DNA of 64,000 nt from Hesseltinella vesiculosa. Taxonomy: Eukaryota; Mucoromycota; Mucoromycetes; Mucorales; Cunninghamellaceae. The notes under the pieces were generated by a model that was not told where the DNA came from, made no database searches, and saw only the letters and a program-made list of their open reading frames with translations. Positions 21,026-33,700 of this stretch are shown piece after piece (positions within the stretch are counted from its first letter, which is position 1; each line of letters opens with the position of its first letter). A program made the translations under genes and the position numbers. The stretch covers positions 1 to 64,000 of the forward strand of contig MCGT01000034.1 of assembly GCA_002104935.1 (NCBI GenBank), in the 5' to 3' direction.

Positions 21026-24000
21026 AGTCAGAGATTGGTCAGAGCCACCTTGGTGTTGTCCATTACCGGCTGTCGTGGAGCATGCACCCGATCATACTGG
21101 TGAGGCAGTCAGGAGCAACTTCGGTGTCGGAATCGACCATGAGTAGATATTCATAGAGGCAGGGCTCGATACCAATGACATGCTTGATGTGGCGATACAT
21201 TTCGAGCTCGAGCGGGTTCATGGGCGCATCAAAGTGGACGCGGTTCAAAAAATTCATGCAGATGATTTGCGAGTCGCGCTTGCCGCGGTTGCCAGGCTTG
21301 GTGCGCTCGGTGTTCTTGCCGACCTTGACGACCACCATGTAGGGGACGGAATGGCCTTCGTGTTGGAACAGGCCAGAGTAGACCTTGCCGTAGTTGAGCT
21401 GCTGCGACCCTTCACCAACGGATTTGAACATAAACGGCCCGTCTTCTTCATCGTCGATGAAATCGCTCGCGTCATCGTAGCTGCTGTAGCCATCCTCGTC
21501 GACAGACTCGGTGGCGTTCTTTTTCGCGGAGTGCTGGTCCATGTATTCATGGCGGGGGTGGCCGAGGATGTCGAGCAGGATGTAGGGCGTGGGCTTGTCG
21601 TTGCCGCTGCCGATGATCATGCCGTCGGCGATCAAGAGCAGGAGTTTGCGACGGTCGTCATAGTTTGTGACGGTGATGGATTCGATGGTTTTGCGCAGCG
21701 ACGCTTCGTCCTCTGTGTAGCAGGGTACTTGGCAGATCACGAATTTGTCCTGCTCTTCGGGATGGGGGGCGCTGCCGAACTGGAGTGCGGCCAGCATCTT
21801 GATCAGAATCACGGCGGACATCATGATGGCAAAGCTGAGCAGCAGGTAGTTGGTAAAAGTGCAGCGCAGGGTGTCGCGGTAGTCCAGGCGGCCGACATAG
21901 AACCGGCTGTCGAGGCAGTCCAGCTGGGTATCGCGTAGGTTGGGGGCCAGCCCGAGTTGCTGCCAGGCCTGGGAGGCATCCTGACCGGCGAGGGTGGTGA
22001 ACAGGCGCTCGACGGATGGGTGGAAAAAGTGGTATTTTGAGTTTTCGGAAAAGTGGCGTGCGGTGTTCATGTAGTCGGTCAGGTCGTAGACGCGTTCGTC
22101 GATGATCAGCGCAAGGCGGCCGTAGCTCTTGAAGTCGTCTTGCAGCTGCTTGCGAGAAATGACCAGCTGGCCTTTGCGGAAGGGCAGCAGCCGAGGGAGG
22201 AAGCGGTGCTGCAGCCAGTTGGGGTCGGTCAGGGCGGCGAGCTGCTGATCGGGCTGCTGAGCTCCGGAACTGTGGATGAATGGGCCGAGCACGATGGTTT
22301 CGTTGGGGATGATGCTGATGGTGTTGTCGGAGACCAAGGACGGGCAGGCGGCTGAGAGAGACAGCGGAAAGGTGTAGGACAAGTCGCGGCCGGCCAGGGG
22401 TTCCATGGTGGAGGCCGAGGCTGGGTATTTGGACGAGCCGTGGTCGGTCTTGACAAACTTGGTGGCGTCATAGACAAAGCCGTGGGCGCTGAACCAGTAG
22501 TCGTCCATGGTCTGGTGCACCGAGACGTCGTTGGTTGAGAACAAAAACTTTGTTCCGGGGCACAGCACTTGGTTCATACCGACAATGACAAAGATCGTCA
22601 TGGCTGAAAATAAAAAAATCAGCAGGCACAGGGTGACTTTTTCACGCCAGGCCATCTGGACGTCTTGACGGATCATCTTGCCCATCCAACGTAGCGAGGC
22701 AGACGGGATCCACCAGGTCATGAGCCATACGAAGCGAGACCACCATTTGCGGATCCGTGTGATCGGGACTTCTTCGATGAGCTCTTCCGTGGCACCGTTG
22801 TAGTCTTCGACCATTTGACTCATGTCCATGTTTGGACCAAGGCTATCCCCAACCAAAGAAAAGAAAAAGTCAGGTCTTTGTTTCGGTTTTCTGCCCAGGT
22901 GCTTACCCATCGGCAATGCCTTTGTCTTCCTGTTCATCCTGCTGAGAGTCGTCATCCGTCCAGTCTTGGACAGTGCGATCGTCGGTGGACCAATTATCGT
23001 CGGCAAAAGGGTTCGAGTGCCAGGAACCATCGAGCGTGGCGGCTTCTTGTTGCTCAAGCGCAGCCTGGGCAGCCTTCATGGCGAGCGCTTGGGCTTCAAT
23101 ATCGGCCTGTCGGCGGGTTTCTTCTTCGATACGGCGCTCGGCTTCCAATAGTTCTTGGCGCTCCTTTTCTTGCACGCGAGCTTCCTTTTCCAGCAGGCGA
23201 AGGTGGCGCTCCAGGTCGTACCACACGTCAAAGTGCAGCCAGATTCGGTGGGTGCCCAGGGCGCACTGGGCGGGCGACCAATGCATGGCATGGAGCACGG
23301 CACGGCATTGGTCGATGAGTGCTTCGGGAAGGGCTTGGGTCAAGACGTTGCTGATGACATGTTCATACCGGGTCATGAACGTTTCGTGGGTGTAATCAAA
23401 GACAGTCTGAGTCCAGCGTTGCCGTTGGACATATTCGGGTAGCCGGTAGGTGGTGAGCTGCTCCATCAGCCAAGCCTGGTCAACGGCGGCGGATGACGGT
23501 CGCCAAGGATGCGAGGGTGTCAAGTGCAGGATCTCGAAGTGCTGGGACCGGGGGTCGTCAAGCACAGACGACAGCTGATGCATGCTGTGGACCAGCTGCT
23601 GGGTGATCATGGCCATGGCGGGGGGTTGGTGCATGGGGCCAAGCCAGCCAAACAAGGGCTGGGTGGCCAGCTGGGCTTTGATGATGGTGCGGTCGTCGCG
23701 CGGATGGTACTCGGTGGTGAGAAGCTGCTGGGGCTGGGAGGGTTCTTGCGAATGGTCTGGTGAAGCGGGTGGCGGGCGGTCGGAGGCGTTGGGTAAAGGC
23801 ACGGCGGAGAAGAAAAGATCGTGCACAAACTGGTTGGTGCAGCCGTAGCGGAAGAGGTGGATAAAGTCAGGCGAAAAGGCATCGACATTGGCTTCCAGAA
23901 AGCCATCGACAGAGTACTCGACAGTGGCAGCGTAGTGCTGAATGGCAAAGCTGGAAGTGGGTGCGGAGGGCGACTGCAGCGTGAGAAAAGGCGAGGCTGA

Positions 24001-25664
24001 CTGGTGTTGCTGGCGCTTCTTGTGCTGGAACAGGCCGAGGAGCCAGGTCGAGTCGGTGGCGTCGAGGGCATAGGCTTGGAACCGCTGACATTCACGGAGA
24101 AGAGACGGGACCAGGGTGGTCTTATCATCGCCGTGCCACAAGGGCATGGACGAGGAAAAGAAGTCCAAGGAAGGGCAGGGCATGGACGCGATGCCGTCGG
24201 CGTGCCGGCGTTGGGTTACAGACGAGGTGGAGGCGGTGGGGTCGAAATCCTTTTGGATAAGCCATTGATGGAGCTGCTCGGCAGCAAAGTGGCAGCACAG
24301 GTCGTAAAAGGTAGCCGAAGCCTTGGCAGCCTTGCTGGCAGGGGCAACTTGCGACAGAAAGTCGAGGATGGACAGGCGAGTGGTTGAGTTTTCGGGTGGA
24401 GAAGGCAGGTCGAGGCGTTGGTTGAGCGAGGCCAGTAGCCACTGGAAGAGCAGATGGTAGAGGCTTTGAGCAAGCTGGTCGCGTTGGTGGACAGCGGCGT
24501 CGGCGGTCAGAAACGCGGAGCAGAATTCCTTGCCGATGAGCTTGAGTTTGTGGGTCAGGGAGTTTTCCAATTTGGTGGTGGAGACACCGAGGGCAGCCGC
24601 AACAAGGGCAAGGGTGTCCTTATTTTTGACCCGGCAGGATTCTTGGCCGCTGGCGTCGGAGCCTAGGTGGGCGGTGGAGGGCGCGGCCATGGGCGAGGCA
24701 GGAGGGAGGCGACCGTGGGCGAATTGGACGTTGCCGAGATGGAGGATGGCAGCCAGCAGCTGGCAGATCTGGGCGACAAGCTTGGGCTTGATGCCGAGAC
24801 CTTTGAAGGCTTCTTTGAGAGCAACGAAAGCCAGTTGATTGGCGGTGGTGTCGTTGTGGTCTCTGGTGCGGGCGGTGTGTTTGAGATAGGTAAAGTGGTT
24901 CTGGGCATAGTGGATGTGGAGGGCAGTTTTTTCTTCAGGGCTGGTGCCGTCGAGGAGTTGGTAAAAGACATTGTAGTTGGCATGGGAGTGGGGGCGGGTG
25001 ACGTGCTGTTTGTCAAAGAGAAAGGCAGCGAGGTAGCTACCAATGAGATGGCCACGATCGTTGAAGTGAAGGGAGTGTAGCAGGTTGAAGTGTTGATGGG
25101 AGTGAGATTGGCGTGCAGGAGCGTCGTGGAGTACGTGGGAGGCACCAAATGCATCCAATACGGTCAAGGCATGCATGATATGTTGTTGCAGTTTGACTTC
25201 TCGCCGGGTATAGGTCGAAACGTTTAAAATAGCCTCCAAAAACTGGCGATGGCTATGTGATTTACCCGATCCAGAAATACCACTACCATTAAAAAAAAAC
25301 AAAAAAAGAAATGTCAGTGAGACATGCCTGCATGATAGGCAGAGGCCAGGGGATACCTGAGGGAAACGACTGCGTTTTCCATGCGTCGACGCATAATCAG
25401 GTAGACTCGCACAGCAAATTCATAGACATGAGGGCTGGAAAGGGAGCATTCGTTCAGGTCCTTGTAACCTTGGGTGACATAGTACTGAATCAAGGAGAGG
25501 TTGTCCTGGTCGGAGGACGGGGTGGGCGAGAGAGGACGGAGGCACAGGAGCCGGTCATGGCCCAAGTAGATGTAACCGAGGTGTTGTTCAAAACGATAGT
25601 GGAGATGTTGGCATATGGCGTCAATGCGGTCATCGGCCAGCTGAGAAAGATCGTTGGTAGTCAT
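19551..25664 (-). CDS. Chitin synthase with N-terminal myosin-like motor domain (class V/VII)
   Basis: The enzyme polymerises UDP-GlcNAc into chitin at the plasma membrane. Five exons: 25357-25664, 22907-25282, 21067-22842, 19727-20976, 19551-19654; 1,937 aa, usual for myosin-chitin synthases. Residues about 1-780 form a myosin-like motor whose P-loop reads SGISGSGKS (canonical GESGSGKT). The usual switch I (NxNSSRFG) and switch II (DIxGFE) words are absent or changed at [20 protein letters not shown] and SILDFLSQV. After a coiled coil (about 830-870) come membrane segments, a cytochrome b5-like region and the family 2 glycosyltransferase: [26 protein letters not shown] (about 1580) and QRRRW (about 1619), all intact. 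Membrane helices and a C-terminal DEK-like domain (about the last 35 residues, the last exon) close the protein. Confidence 0.95.
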
Positions 25665-26648
25665 GGCAAATGCACAAAATACATGAAAGGAACGGAGAAT
25701 ACAAGTCTATGAAATAAATAACGAATGGGTGGGGATGGAGTGATGAGTAAAAAAAAAAAAAAACAAAGATCGAGACCGAGTGCCATTACTTGACATCATG
25801 GTTATATATATTATGTTTTCAAAAAGGAGAATGTTAAGGAGATGGCTATATAAAAATATGAAAAAAAGGGGAAACAAAGGAGGAAAAAAGGAGTTGCGAA
25901 AGAAAGCGCGGCTCATTTTCTATCTCTAACAACGATCGAGCAAGGAAAGCAGTAATGAACAGGACAACATGTGCTAACCTTTTTTTTTTAAAAAAAAAGA
26001 AGCACTCTCTTCTTGCATAAAAAAAAAACGACGCATGTTGGTGACAATATTTGTGTGGAGTTGCAATGCTGATGCCATTCTGCATAAAGTGAACGTGACG
26101 GCTGCGGGCATTGAATCAAAGAAAATTTTTTTTCACTTCAGTTTTAAAAAGCCCTTGAAAAAAATCCCTCTTCTCTCTCTTCTTTTTTTCTTCATTACGT
26201 TCTTGTCAAGAGCGGTTGGTACGAAATGGTAAGCATTTGGGCTAAAAACAAAGGGTAGAAATGGGTCACAGGTACAACGATCAGGATGAGGATGATCACG
26301 AAATATTAATAATATATAGGAAGAGCCGTCTTAGACTACTAAGTTGTGCCGAGAAAAACGGATCAATTATAAAAAAAATTATCTGAGTGTTGTACCTAGT
26401 GCTCTGTTGTGTTTAGCGAAAAACAAATAGGAGACAAGGTATGACAACTAACCACTTTTTTTTTTTTTTTTTTTTTTTTGGAACAAAATAGGTCCTCAAT
26501 GGTGAACAATCGGGTCTCCTTGTTTTAAGACAATTTTAATAAAATAGAGTGTTTCTTGATAATCATGTGCTTCGGATTAGAGAGGGTGGGAAAGTATTTT
26601 TTTAATATGGATGCTGAAGAGATTAAATCAGTAGATAACAGTTGGATA
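25665..26648. other. Intergenic region between chitin synthase promoter and alpha-tubulin 3' end
   Basis: The part next to 25664 must carry the chitin synthase promoter (minus strand). A and T runs are frequent (A15 near 25750, T9/A10 near 25980-25998, T23 near 26456-26479). I see no ORF with a recognisable domain. Confidence 0.5.
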
Positions 26649-28234
26649 TCAAAGGGGGGAGACAGCGTCGATGGAATCCATCTCCATTTCTGCATAGTCT
26701 TTTTCCAAGGCGGCGAGGTCTTCACGAGCTTCGGAGAATTCGCCTTCTTCCATGCCTTCACCCACGTACCAGTGCACAAAGGCTCGTTTGGCATACATCA
26801 GATCAAACTTGTGGTTCAGGCGAGCCCAGGCCTCGACGATGGCGGTTGTGTTGGAGAGCATGCAGACGGCGCGAGGGATCTTGGCTGCCATTTCGCCAGG
26901 GATCATGGTCGGCGCTTGGTGGTTGATGGCTACCTGTGAGAGGAAAAGTGAGTGGCTGGGGAGGGAGAAGGGAGGAGGTTGCCTTGAAGCCGGTGGGACA
27001 CCAGTCGACGAATTGGACGGTGCGTTTGGTTTTGATGGCAGCGATGGCAGCATTGGTGTCATTGGGGACGACGTCGCCTCGGTACAGCATGCAGCAAGCC
27101 ATGTATTTGCCGGTGCGGGGGTTACATTTGACCATTTGGTTATTGGGCTCGAAGCAGGCGGCCGTGATTTGGGCGACGGTCATGCTCTCGTGGAAGACTT
27201 TGTCGGCGGAGATGATGGGTGCATAGGTGACCAAGGGAAAGTGGATGCGAGGGTAGGGAACCAGATTGGTCTGGAATTCAGCCAGGTCGGCATTGAGGGA
27301 GCCATCGAAGCGGAGCGAGGTGGTGATGGACGAGACGACTTGAGCAATGATGCGGTTGAGGTTGGCGTAGGTCGGGGTGTCGACGTTCAGGTTGCGCCGG
27401 CAGATATCATAGATAGCCTCATTGTCCATGAGAAACGAGACATCGGAATGTTCGAGAGTGGTGTGGGTGGTCAGGATCGAGTTGTACGGTTCCACCACGG
27501 ACGTGGACAGCTGCGGTGCAGGGTAGATCGAGAACTCCAGCTTGGCTTTCTTTCCGTGGTTGCTGGACAATTGTTCCATCAGCAGGGCGCCAAACCCCGA
27601 GCCGGTGCCGCCACCAAAGGAATGGAACAGCAGGAAGCCCTGCAGACCGCTACAGTTTTCGGCCAGCCGGCGGATCCGATCCAGTACGCTGTCGATCATT
27701 TCCTTGCCCACCGTGTAATGGCCCCGCGCGTAGTTGTTGGCTGCGTCTTCCTTGCCAGATATCAGGTTTTCTAAGCGAAGAAAAAGGATGAGGATCGTGC
27801 CTGTGGTTGGTGTACTTGCCTGGATGGAAAAGTTGACGATAGGGTCCTGTGCGTATTTCATGCACGACCGTCGGTTCCAGGTCCACCATGACCGCACGAG
27901 GCACGTACTTTCCTTGACCGGTTTCCGAAAAAAAAGTTTCGAACCTACTGTGCCAAGAAAAAGATGAAGCTTCATGGTTTTGTAAGCATTTTACTGTACG
28001 AGTGCGAGCCCATGGTACCGCCCTGTTTCCCATCAGGTAGGATGTTGTGTTCAAGGCAATACTACCCGTACAGAAAGAGTCAGAAGGCTTCACGGCGACC
28101 GGCGACTTACAAGTTCCCAGCAAGCGTTGCCTATTTGGACGCCTGCTTGGCCTATAAAGAGAGTAGTTGATGAGTGGTGAATGCGAAAGTGCATGACATG
28201 ACATACCCACATGAATGGAGATGATCTCACGCAT
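26649..28234 (-). CDS. Alpha-tubulin
   Basis: A microtubule subunit, 443 aa from six exons: 28207-28234, 28111-28151, 28000-28061, 27820-27947, 26983-27770, 26649-26933. The start [18 protein letters not shown], the GTP-binding [16 protein letters not shown] (residues about 138-153), the catalytic-loop Glu in [19 protein letters not shown] and the C-terminal [21 protein letters not shown] all match alpha- rather than beta-tubulin. Two introns use GC donors: 27771-27819 (CAG/GCAAGT) and 26934-26982 (AAG/GCAACC); no GT donor in either position restores the conserved sequence. Two oddities: the luminal loop that usually carries Lys40 is shortened ([16 protein letters not shown]), and the tail ends SIDAVSPL instead of an acidic run with a terminal aromatic residue. 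It is a standard gene otherwise. Confidence 0.95.
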
Positions 28235-28790
28235 GAGGATCCTGATTAAAAGCGAGCAGAGGACAATAAAGAGAGAGAGAGAGAGAGGATGAAGAGAAAA
28301 ACTGCGCAGAAAAGAGTTCCAAAAAAAAAAAAAAGGTTGCAGGTGACACAGCTGTGCCCATATTTAGGCAATGCAACAAGTTTCTCGCATTTTGCAGGTG
28401 ATTTCTGTCCTGTAGGAAAAACCCCTCAGTGGGTTTGATAGGAATGACAGCTCCTTTCATTTTCTAAAGCACTTTTTGCATTAGATCCAATTTAAAAAAG
28501 AGAGACGCGTCGTCCTGGGCCGATACCAAAAAAAGAAAAAGGCCTGAGCCACAGGACATTCACCAATGTTTGTGTCTTAGGTCGGCATGCTAATGAGAAA
28601 AATGGGAGACATGACTGATGCATGCGCATCCAAGCAGAGCAACTCCGCCAGTCTTTTTCGTGTTCTTGTTCTCATGCAAGGCAGGTGGTCGAAGAACCAA
28701 TGTTGGTCAGGACAGAAAAAAGGGGGAGGATGTTCGTGATGAGAAGAAAAGAAGCAGATTTATGTACAGGATGGAATGATACAAACATAT
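28235..28790. other. Promoter region of alpha-tubulin
   Basis: A GA/CT-repeat stretch (about 28270-28290) and an A14 run lie just upstream of the tubulin start on the minus strand. I see no gene here. Confidence 0.45.
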
Positions 28791-29703
28791 TTACAAGGTT
28801 GAGGAGAAAGAGCGAAGGAGCGGCAGTCTTTCGGGATCGATGTCGTCCTCGTGTATGCTGTCGTCTATCACCACTTGCTGAAGATAGGCCTCTTTGCCCG
28901 AGTTTGTCCAAGAGAGCCTACGCATCCATTTGATCATATTGTCGATAACTATGAATTGAATGCAATTCATCACAAGTGGAAAGCTAGGAAAAAAAAAAAA
29001 AAAAGTCGAGGAATTAAAAGTGAGCGTCGGAGTGGGGATGATGATGTTACATGAGCATGACAAAAATGATTTGAGATCGTTGGTCGTCGTCTTGACTTGC
29101 CCAGGACAACAGCCAGCGGCCAAGATCGAGAAACCATGGGAACCAGAGAAACGACCAAAGCTGGCACAGTTTCATGGCCAAGGCGGCCAATAAAAACACA
29201 ATGGTTTGCTGGCCCCAGCGGGACAGTTGGTGCCAGAAGAAGGGAGGGTCGCCATAGTCTCTGGGAACGGGTAGATGGAAGCCATGGATCAAGATCGTGG
29301 TAAGGATTTTCAGCCAAGCATAGAGCAGCCCAAGCCCTAGGGTGGTGTCCCAAAAAACCGATGCCAAGTACCAGACGCAGACGTTGTCGGTGCCATTGCT
29401 TGGCATGCGCTGCTCGTGCACATACCAAGACCTTGCTAAATAACTGCATTGCACGTTCACAAGGTGGACAATACCAGCACATATGCACTGTTTGCTGACG
29501 TCGAGGTACCTTTGAACGTGTGTGAGCATTTATCCAACCGCCTTTCTTGCGCCTACTTACCATATCGTGAATGGCCGCCGAGGATGTTCCACCTGTCGTT
29601 TTATCACCAGAGCTAAAATCACCATGGACCCCAAGAAAAGCTGTACACCGATAGCAAAGTCGTCTAGAAGCTCACATCCGCCATAGGTGAGGCATGAAAG
29701 CAT
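28791..29703 (-). CDS. STIMATE/TMEM110-family multi-pass membrane protein
   Basis: 264 aa from three exons: 29561-29703, 29051-29509, 28791-28983. It matches the STIMATE family in order: a first membrane segment (FAIGVQLFLGSMVILALVIKR), the basic link HPRRPFTIWYLDVSKQ, a second segment with HLVNV, the segment VWYLASVFWDTTLGLGLLYAW, the YGDPPFFW word, and a last segment split by an intron (VML-IFPLVMNCIQFIVIDNMI). In animals STIMATE is an ER protein at ER-plasma membrane contacts that promotes STIM1-Orai calcium entry; fungal members are described as vacuolar or ER membrane proteins and no STIM is expected in this kingdom, so the role here is unknown. The short polar C-terminus (DDSIHEDDIDPERLPLL) has a dileucine-like end. 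Confidence 0.85.
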
Positions 29704-32255
29704 CGTTTCACTAAAAAAAAAGGTCGCCGGAGGGAAAAATAAGGAGTGAAAGGGAGGAAGAACAAGAGAAAAAAACTCAATTTCTGTTTTATTTGTTTTT
29801 TTAAGGGGCAATTCGTGTGATGTCTTTTTCAAGCTATGCATCCATTGGTTGGATGAAAACGAGGGCTTACTTTTTTTCTCATGATGAGTTGGAAGCACAG
29901 GCCCTGCACATGTGAGCGAAAAAAAAAAAGTGGGAAAGCATGGACAGAACGCCTGCTGTTGGTTGGGTCAAAGCTTTTTTTTTTCTTCAGTGACACCTGC
30001 GTTTGATCTTGCGTCTGCATTCTGTCAAGACCAATAGAAGCGAACCAATAAACATGTCGCCTGTCGTTTAGTATTCAGCCAATCATGTTACACCTTTATC
30101 CTGCAGTTTTCTTTGACAAGTGTCGAATTCATTGTGTTCAAAAAAATGGTTCTGTATTTCATGTAGACTGGCATTTAGATATCCAAGATATCCATGGTTT
30201 TTTACGAAATAAAAAGGAAAAACGAGATTGAGGGTGGTGAACGTGCGGCCTGCATGTTTGCTGTGTCGAAACCGACATGTAGATCATATGCTTTGTCAGC
30301 ATGCCATCAAGCGATCGGATCATCCTTTTTGGCAGTTATTTGTTTTTCAAATGGTCCAGTTTCGCCTTCTTGAGATACTAATCCACGGTTCGTCCCTTCT
30401 ACCACAAAGCGGTCAAAATGGGCCAGCCGGGTTTTCCGATGTGAGGATGAAGTCATTTTCCTCTTCGAACAGACACGCCAGAGAAAAATCCAAGATGAAA
30501 AAAAAAAGATATGATATGGAGGAGGAGTTCAGGCAGCCACAGCAGACGCCCGGCATTTGACAACAGAAAAGGTCTTTCTGGCGTAAAATTCGCCATTTCC
30601 AACGTCGGTCAGGCGTTCAAAATATGAGTGCATACCTAAACGGAAAAAGCCGGCAGTCGTTGCAGCGGGTTTGCATTTTTTTGAAAGTGCCTTTTTTTTT
30701 TTTTTGGGTGCACGCTGAGCTCAAAAAACGCGGCGCTTCACTGAGTCTCTTGACAACCTCGTTTCCCTTCAATCGCATCCATGACCAGCTGAGAATCAGC
30801 ACGCTCCACATGGACCACAACCCTTCCTTAGGCAAGACTCGTTAGAAATCAAATCCGAGGTGTGCGGTGCCCCGCAGTCCACCTAATAAAAGTCGCGGGT
30901 CACCCTCTCCCTCCCCATCGATAACAAAAAATCGCTCGCTGGCTGCGTCCGTATGCTCTGTGGAAATAACAAATCGTGTATTCTGACGCATGCCTGGAAA
31001 GACAAATCTTTGGACAACATTTTCTGCAAAGAGCGCATATCAACCATCCTTCTGTAGATTGCCTTGATAAGTTGGATTAAATGATCTCGTTTTATATTTC
31101 CGTGATGAGTTCGCAGCTACTATGCAAGCAGCAAGAAGGCATACGGCTGCCAGAGATCCACCACTGTACTGCTTTGTTTTCGCTGAACATTGTGACTTGT
31201 CTCGTGTGGAGACAAACAATTGCATTTTGCAATATCTAAAAACATGCTGCTGCTGACCCAGCTTCCAAATTGGATATTTATTGGTTGCCATGGCAACCTC
31301 CTTGTCTAGTTTTCTTTTTCTACGATTTTTTTTCCGGTTATCATGGTCATTTCCTTTTCCATCAACCCAAACATACTTCACCACTATGTGATGGATCAGA
31401 TGTCTGACGTCTGGCAAGCGCGCACTTTCTCTGCCGTCGTTTATTCCCGCCCACCCGTGGCTGCTAATGCTTCGTTTTTTTTACCTTTTACCTTTTGTTC
31501 AAGTTGGTGGTTCCGGTAGACAAAAGGCTTCTATTTTCTGCATACATTGAAACGATGCGCAGACATGTTTCACGCGTCAAGGAAACTAGGGAGGTTATAT
31601 TTTTAATTATAATACATTGTCACCATACAGTATGCTTCCTGCATGAGAACGCTGCCGCCGAGAAAACCTGGTATTGGAAGACTATTTTTTTTTTTTGGAG
31701 TAATAAGCCCCAGCTCACCGACATTGTGCCAGGGAGACTTGTGATTTTAGCCATTATTACCCCTCACCCTATGCTAGGTTTATGAGTGAATTGGTGGATG
31801 TGAGGTTTCGATGATTTACTGTGGTGAAGAAAAAAGCGAATGAGAAGAAAAGGAAGGAGCTTTGGTAACCTTCAATAGGAAAGAAACTCAGCCAAAATGC
31901 CTGCCAAAGGGTCCACGTTTTACATTTGGATGCAAAATGAAGTTAGAGGATCATGGTTGAAGGGTGGACCAGTCTGAAGTTTGCCGATGAAGGAGCCCTG
32001 AGTACAAAATGCCTACGCCAAAACGGACGTCCGCCCCCTTTTGATGATCTCTTTCGCTTTGCAGATGGCTGGAACAAGGCTTGCGTGGTTAAAAGCACAA
32101 GTTTCCATGACACAAAGAAGACATGGCAGTTGCTTATCCTACCATAAAGAAAAAGTGAGATGGAGGGGACATCAACGAAGACGCTGGGAGGGCTTTTTTT
32201 TTCTTTATTCAAAAGGCAGAGAGAGAGAGTAAAAAGAGAAAGAGAGGCATGCGGT
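29704..32255. other. Long intergenic region (2.55 kb), no supported gene
   Basis: Scattered ORFs up to 125 codons show no domain and no codon pattern like the neighbours. The longest, at 31040-31417 minus, is basic and unmatched. Poly(A/T) runs are common. I see no tRNA. The stretch close to 32255 is the 3' flank of the hydrolase gene, and the one near 29704 is the STIMATE promoter. Confidence 0.5.
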
Positions 32256-33700
32256 TCAAAAGTAGAGTTTGGATGAATTGGAAGAGGCAGTGGAGTTTTG
32301 ACGCAGGGTGCTGATGGCAGAGAGACGCAGGTTGTCCAAGGTTCCGCCCAATTCATCGACGGTCATGGTTTCGTGAAAATCGTCGTCCTCTTCCTCTTCG
32401 TCATCCATTTCATCAACAGTGTGGAGGCCTTCGCTGGTGCGGCGGCGCATGGAGATATCCAGCATGCTCTGCATGTTGCGGTGTTCACTGATGGAGTTGA
32501 AGACAAAGTCGACAAAGACGCGGTCGGCACGCTCCAGGATTTTCTTGTCCTTGACGACTTCGCGTACACAGAACCAGTCGTGCACCGAGTCTTCGGCCAC
32601 CGTCGTCCAGCGGACGCCGTCGTTTTTGCATTTCTGAGCGAATTCCAGGGCATCGTCGCGCAGGACTTCGAGGTTGCCGATATACATGAGCACGTGTGAG
32701 GGCAAAAAGGCTTGGAAACCTGTCTGGAGTTTGGCAATACCGAGGACGTTCTTGCTGTGGGCCGTGTTGTCGGCCTGAGCGGACAGAGGCACGTTGTCAT
32801 CGCTGTTCTTGGGATCGGCATCAAAGTAGTCGCGTCGGATCACCTTGGCGGTATATTGCGAAATGTAGTCGTGCTTGACGTTGTCTTTCCAGGACTGCGA
32901 GGTGGATTCGTCAGTGACGATGGGAGAGATAAAAACAGCACCAGCCGGGCGGGGCAGTTCTTCGACCAGCGGTTCGCTTGCGTCGTCCAAGCCATCGTCG
33001 TCTTCCGTGACAATCTCAAACATGGAGGGGTCGTGGGTGATAAACAGCATTTCCAACATCAATGACGCGCCAGCACTGTCACCAGTACAGATCACTTTGT
33101 GAGGGTTAACCCCCAGGTCGTTGATCAGATGTTCGTATGCATGCACCACGTCTTCTACCGGGCTTGGGTAATGGTACTCTGGCGCCAGGCGGTAATGCAC
33201 AGACATGATAAGGACATCAAAGTTGTGTGTCTTTTTCAATTGGTCGATCCAGCCAATATAGGTATCCATGTACATGGTGGCTATAATAATCATAAGTTGG
33301 GAGGCGTCTTATATGGATGTCAAGCACTTACGTTTGCCAATACGAAATCCTCCACCTAAATGAAAAAAATAAAGATCAGGTAAGACCAAGTGAACCTTAA
33401 ATCGCCCCCTTTTTTTTTTTTTTTTTCTTTACCGTGTACATTGAATATGATCACGTCTGCTCTTTCAATCCTTTCCAACAGGCGCATTTCGTCCATTCCA
33501 GCCACCTTTTCGCCAATCCAACAACCATTCCACTCGAGTGATTTGACTTTGCGGATGTATGGTTTGTGCGAGGACCTTGGCTTGGTAATGTCGTCCAGTA
33601 AGAGCCGTGCTGGTTTGGCAGGCATGGCGAATGCCTTTCGCAGTACCTTGATCACGGTTGATGGCGGTAGCTTTCTCAATGCCGAGCGTACACTTTGCAT
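32256..33700 (-). CDS. Alpha/beta-hydrolase fold-3 esterase/lipase (HSL-like)
   Basis: 438 aa from three exons: 33433-33700, a 24-nt exon 33332-33355, and 32256-33280. The oxyanion-hole motif HGGGF is built across the first intron (FNVHG-GGFRIG), as in hormone-sensitive-lipase-like enzymes. SVHYRLAPEYHYPSPVEDV follows. The nucleophile elbow is GDSAGAS (about residue 200). The acidic residue is probably in LRDDALEF and the catalytic His in DSVHDWF. The enzyme should hydrolyse a carboxylic ester; the substrate is not predictable. A long acidic tail (DDEEEEDDDF) follows the domain. The start at 33700 is taken as the first ATG after a T-rich leader. Confidence 0.9.

Noticed and set aside
22903..23395. 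Plus-strand ORFs of 80-250 codons opposite the chitin synthase
   Set aside because: They mirror the GC-biased third positions of the real minus-strand gene and have no domains.
31040..31417. 125-codon minus-strand ORF
   Set aside because: Basic, low-information sequence with no domain, no poly(A) signal and no leader.
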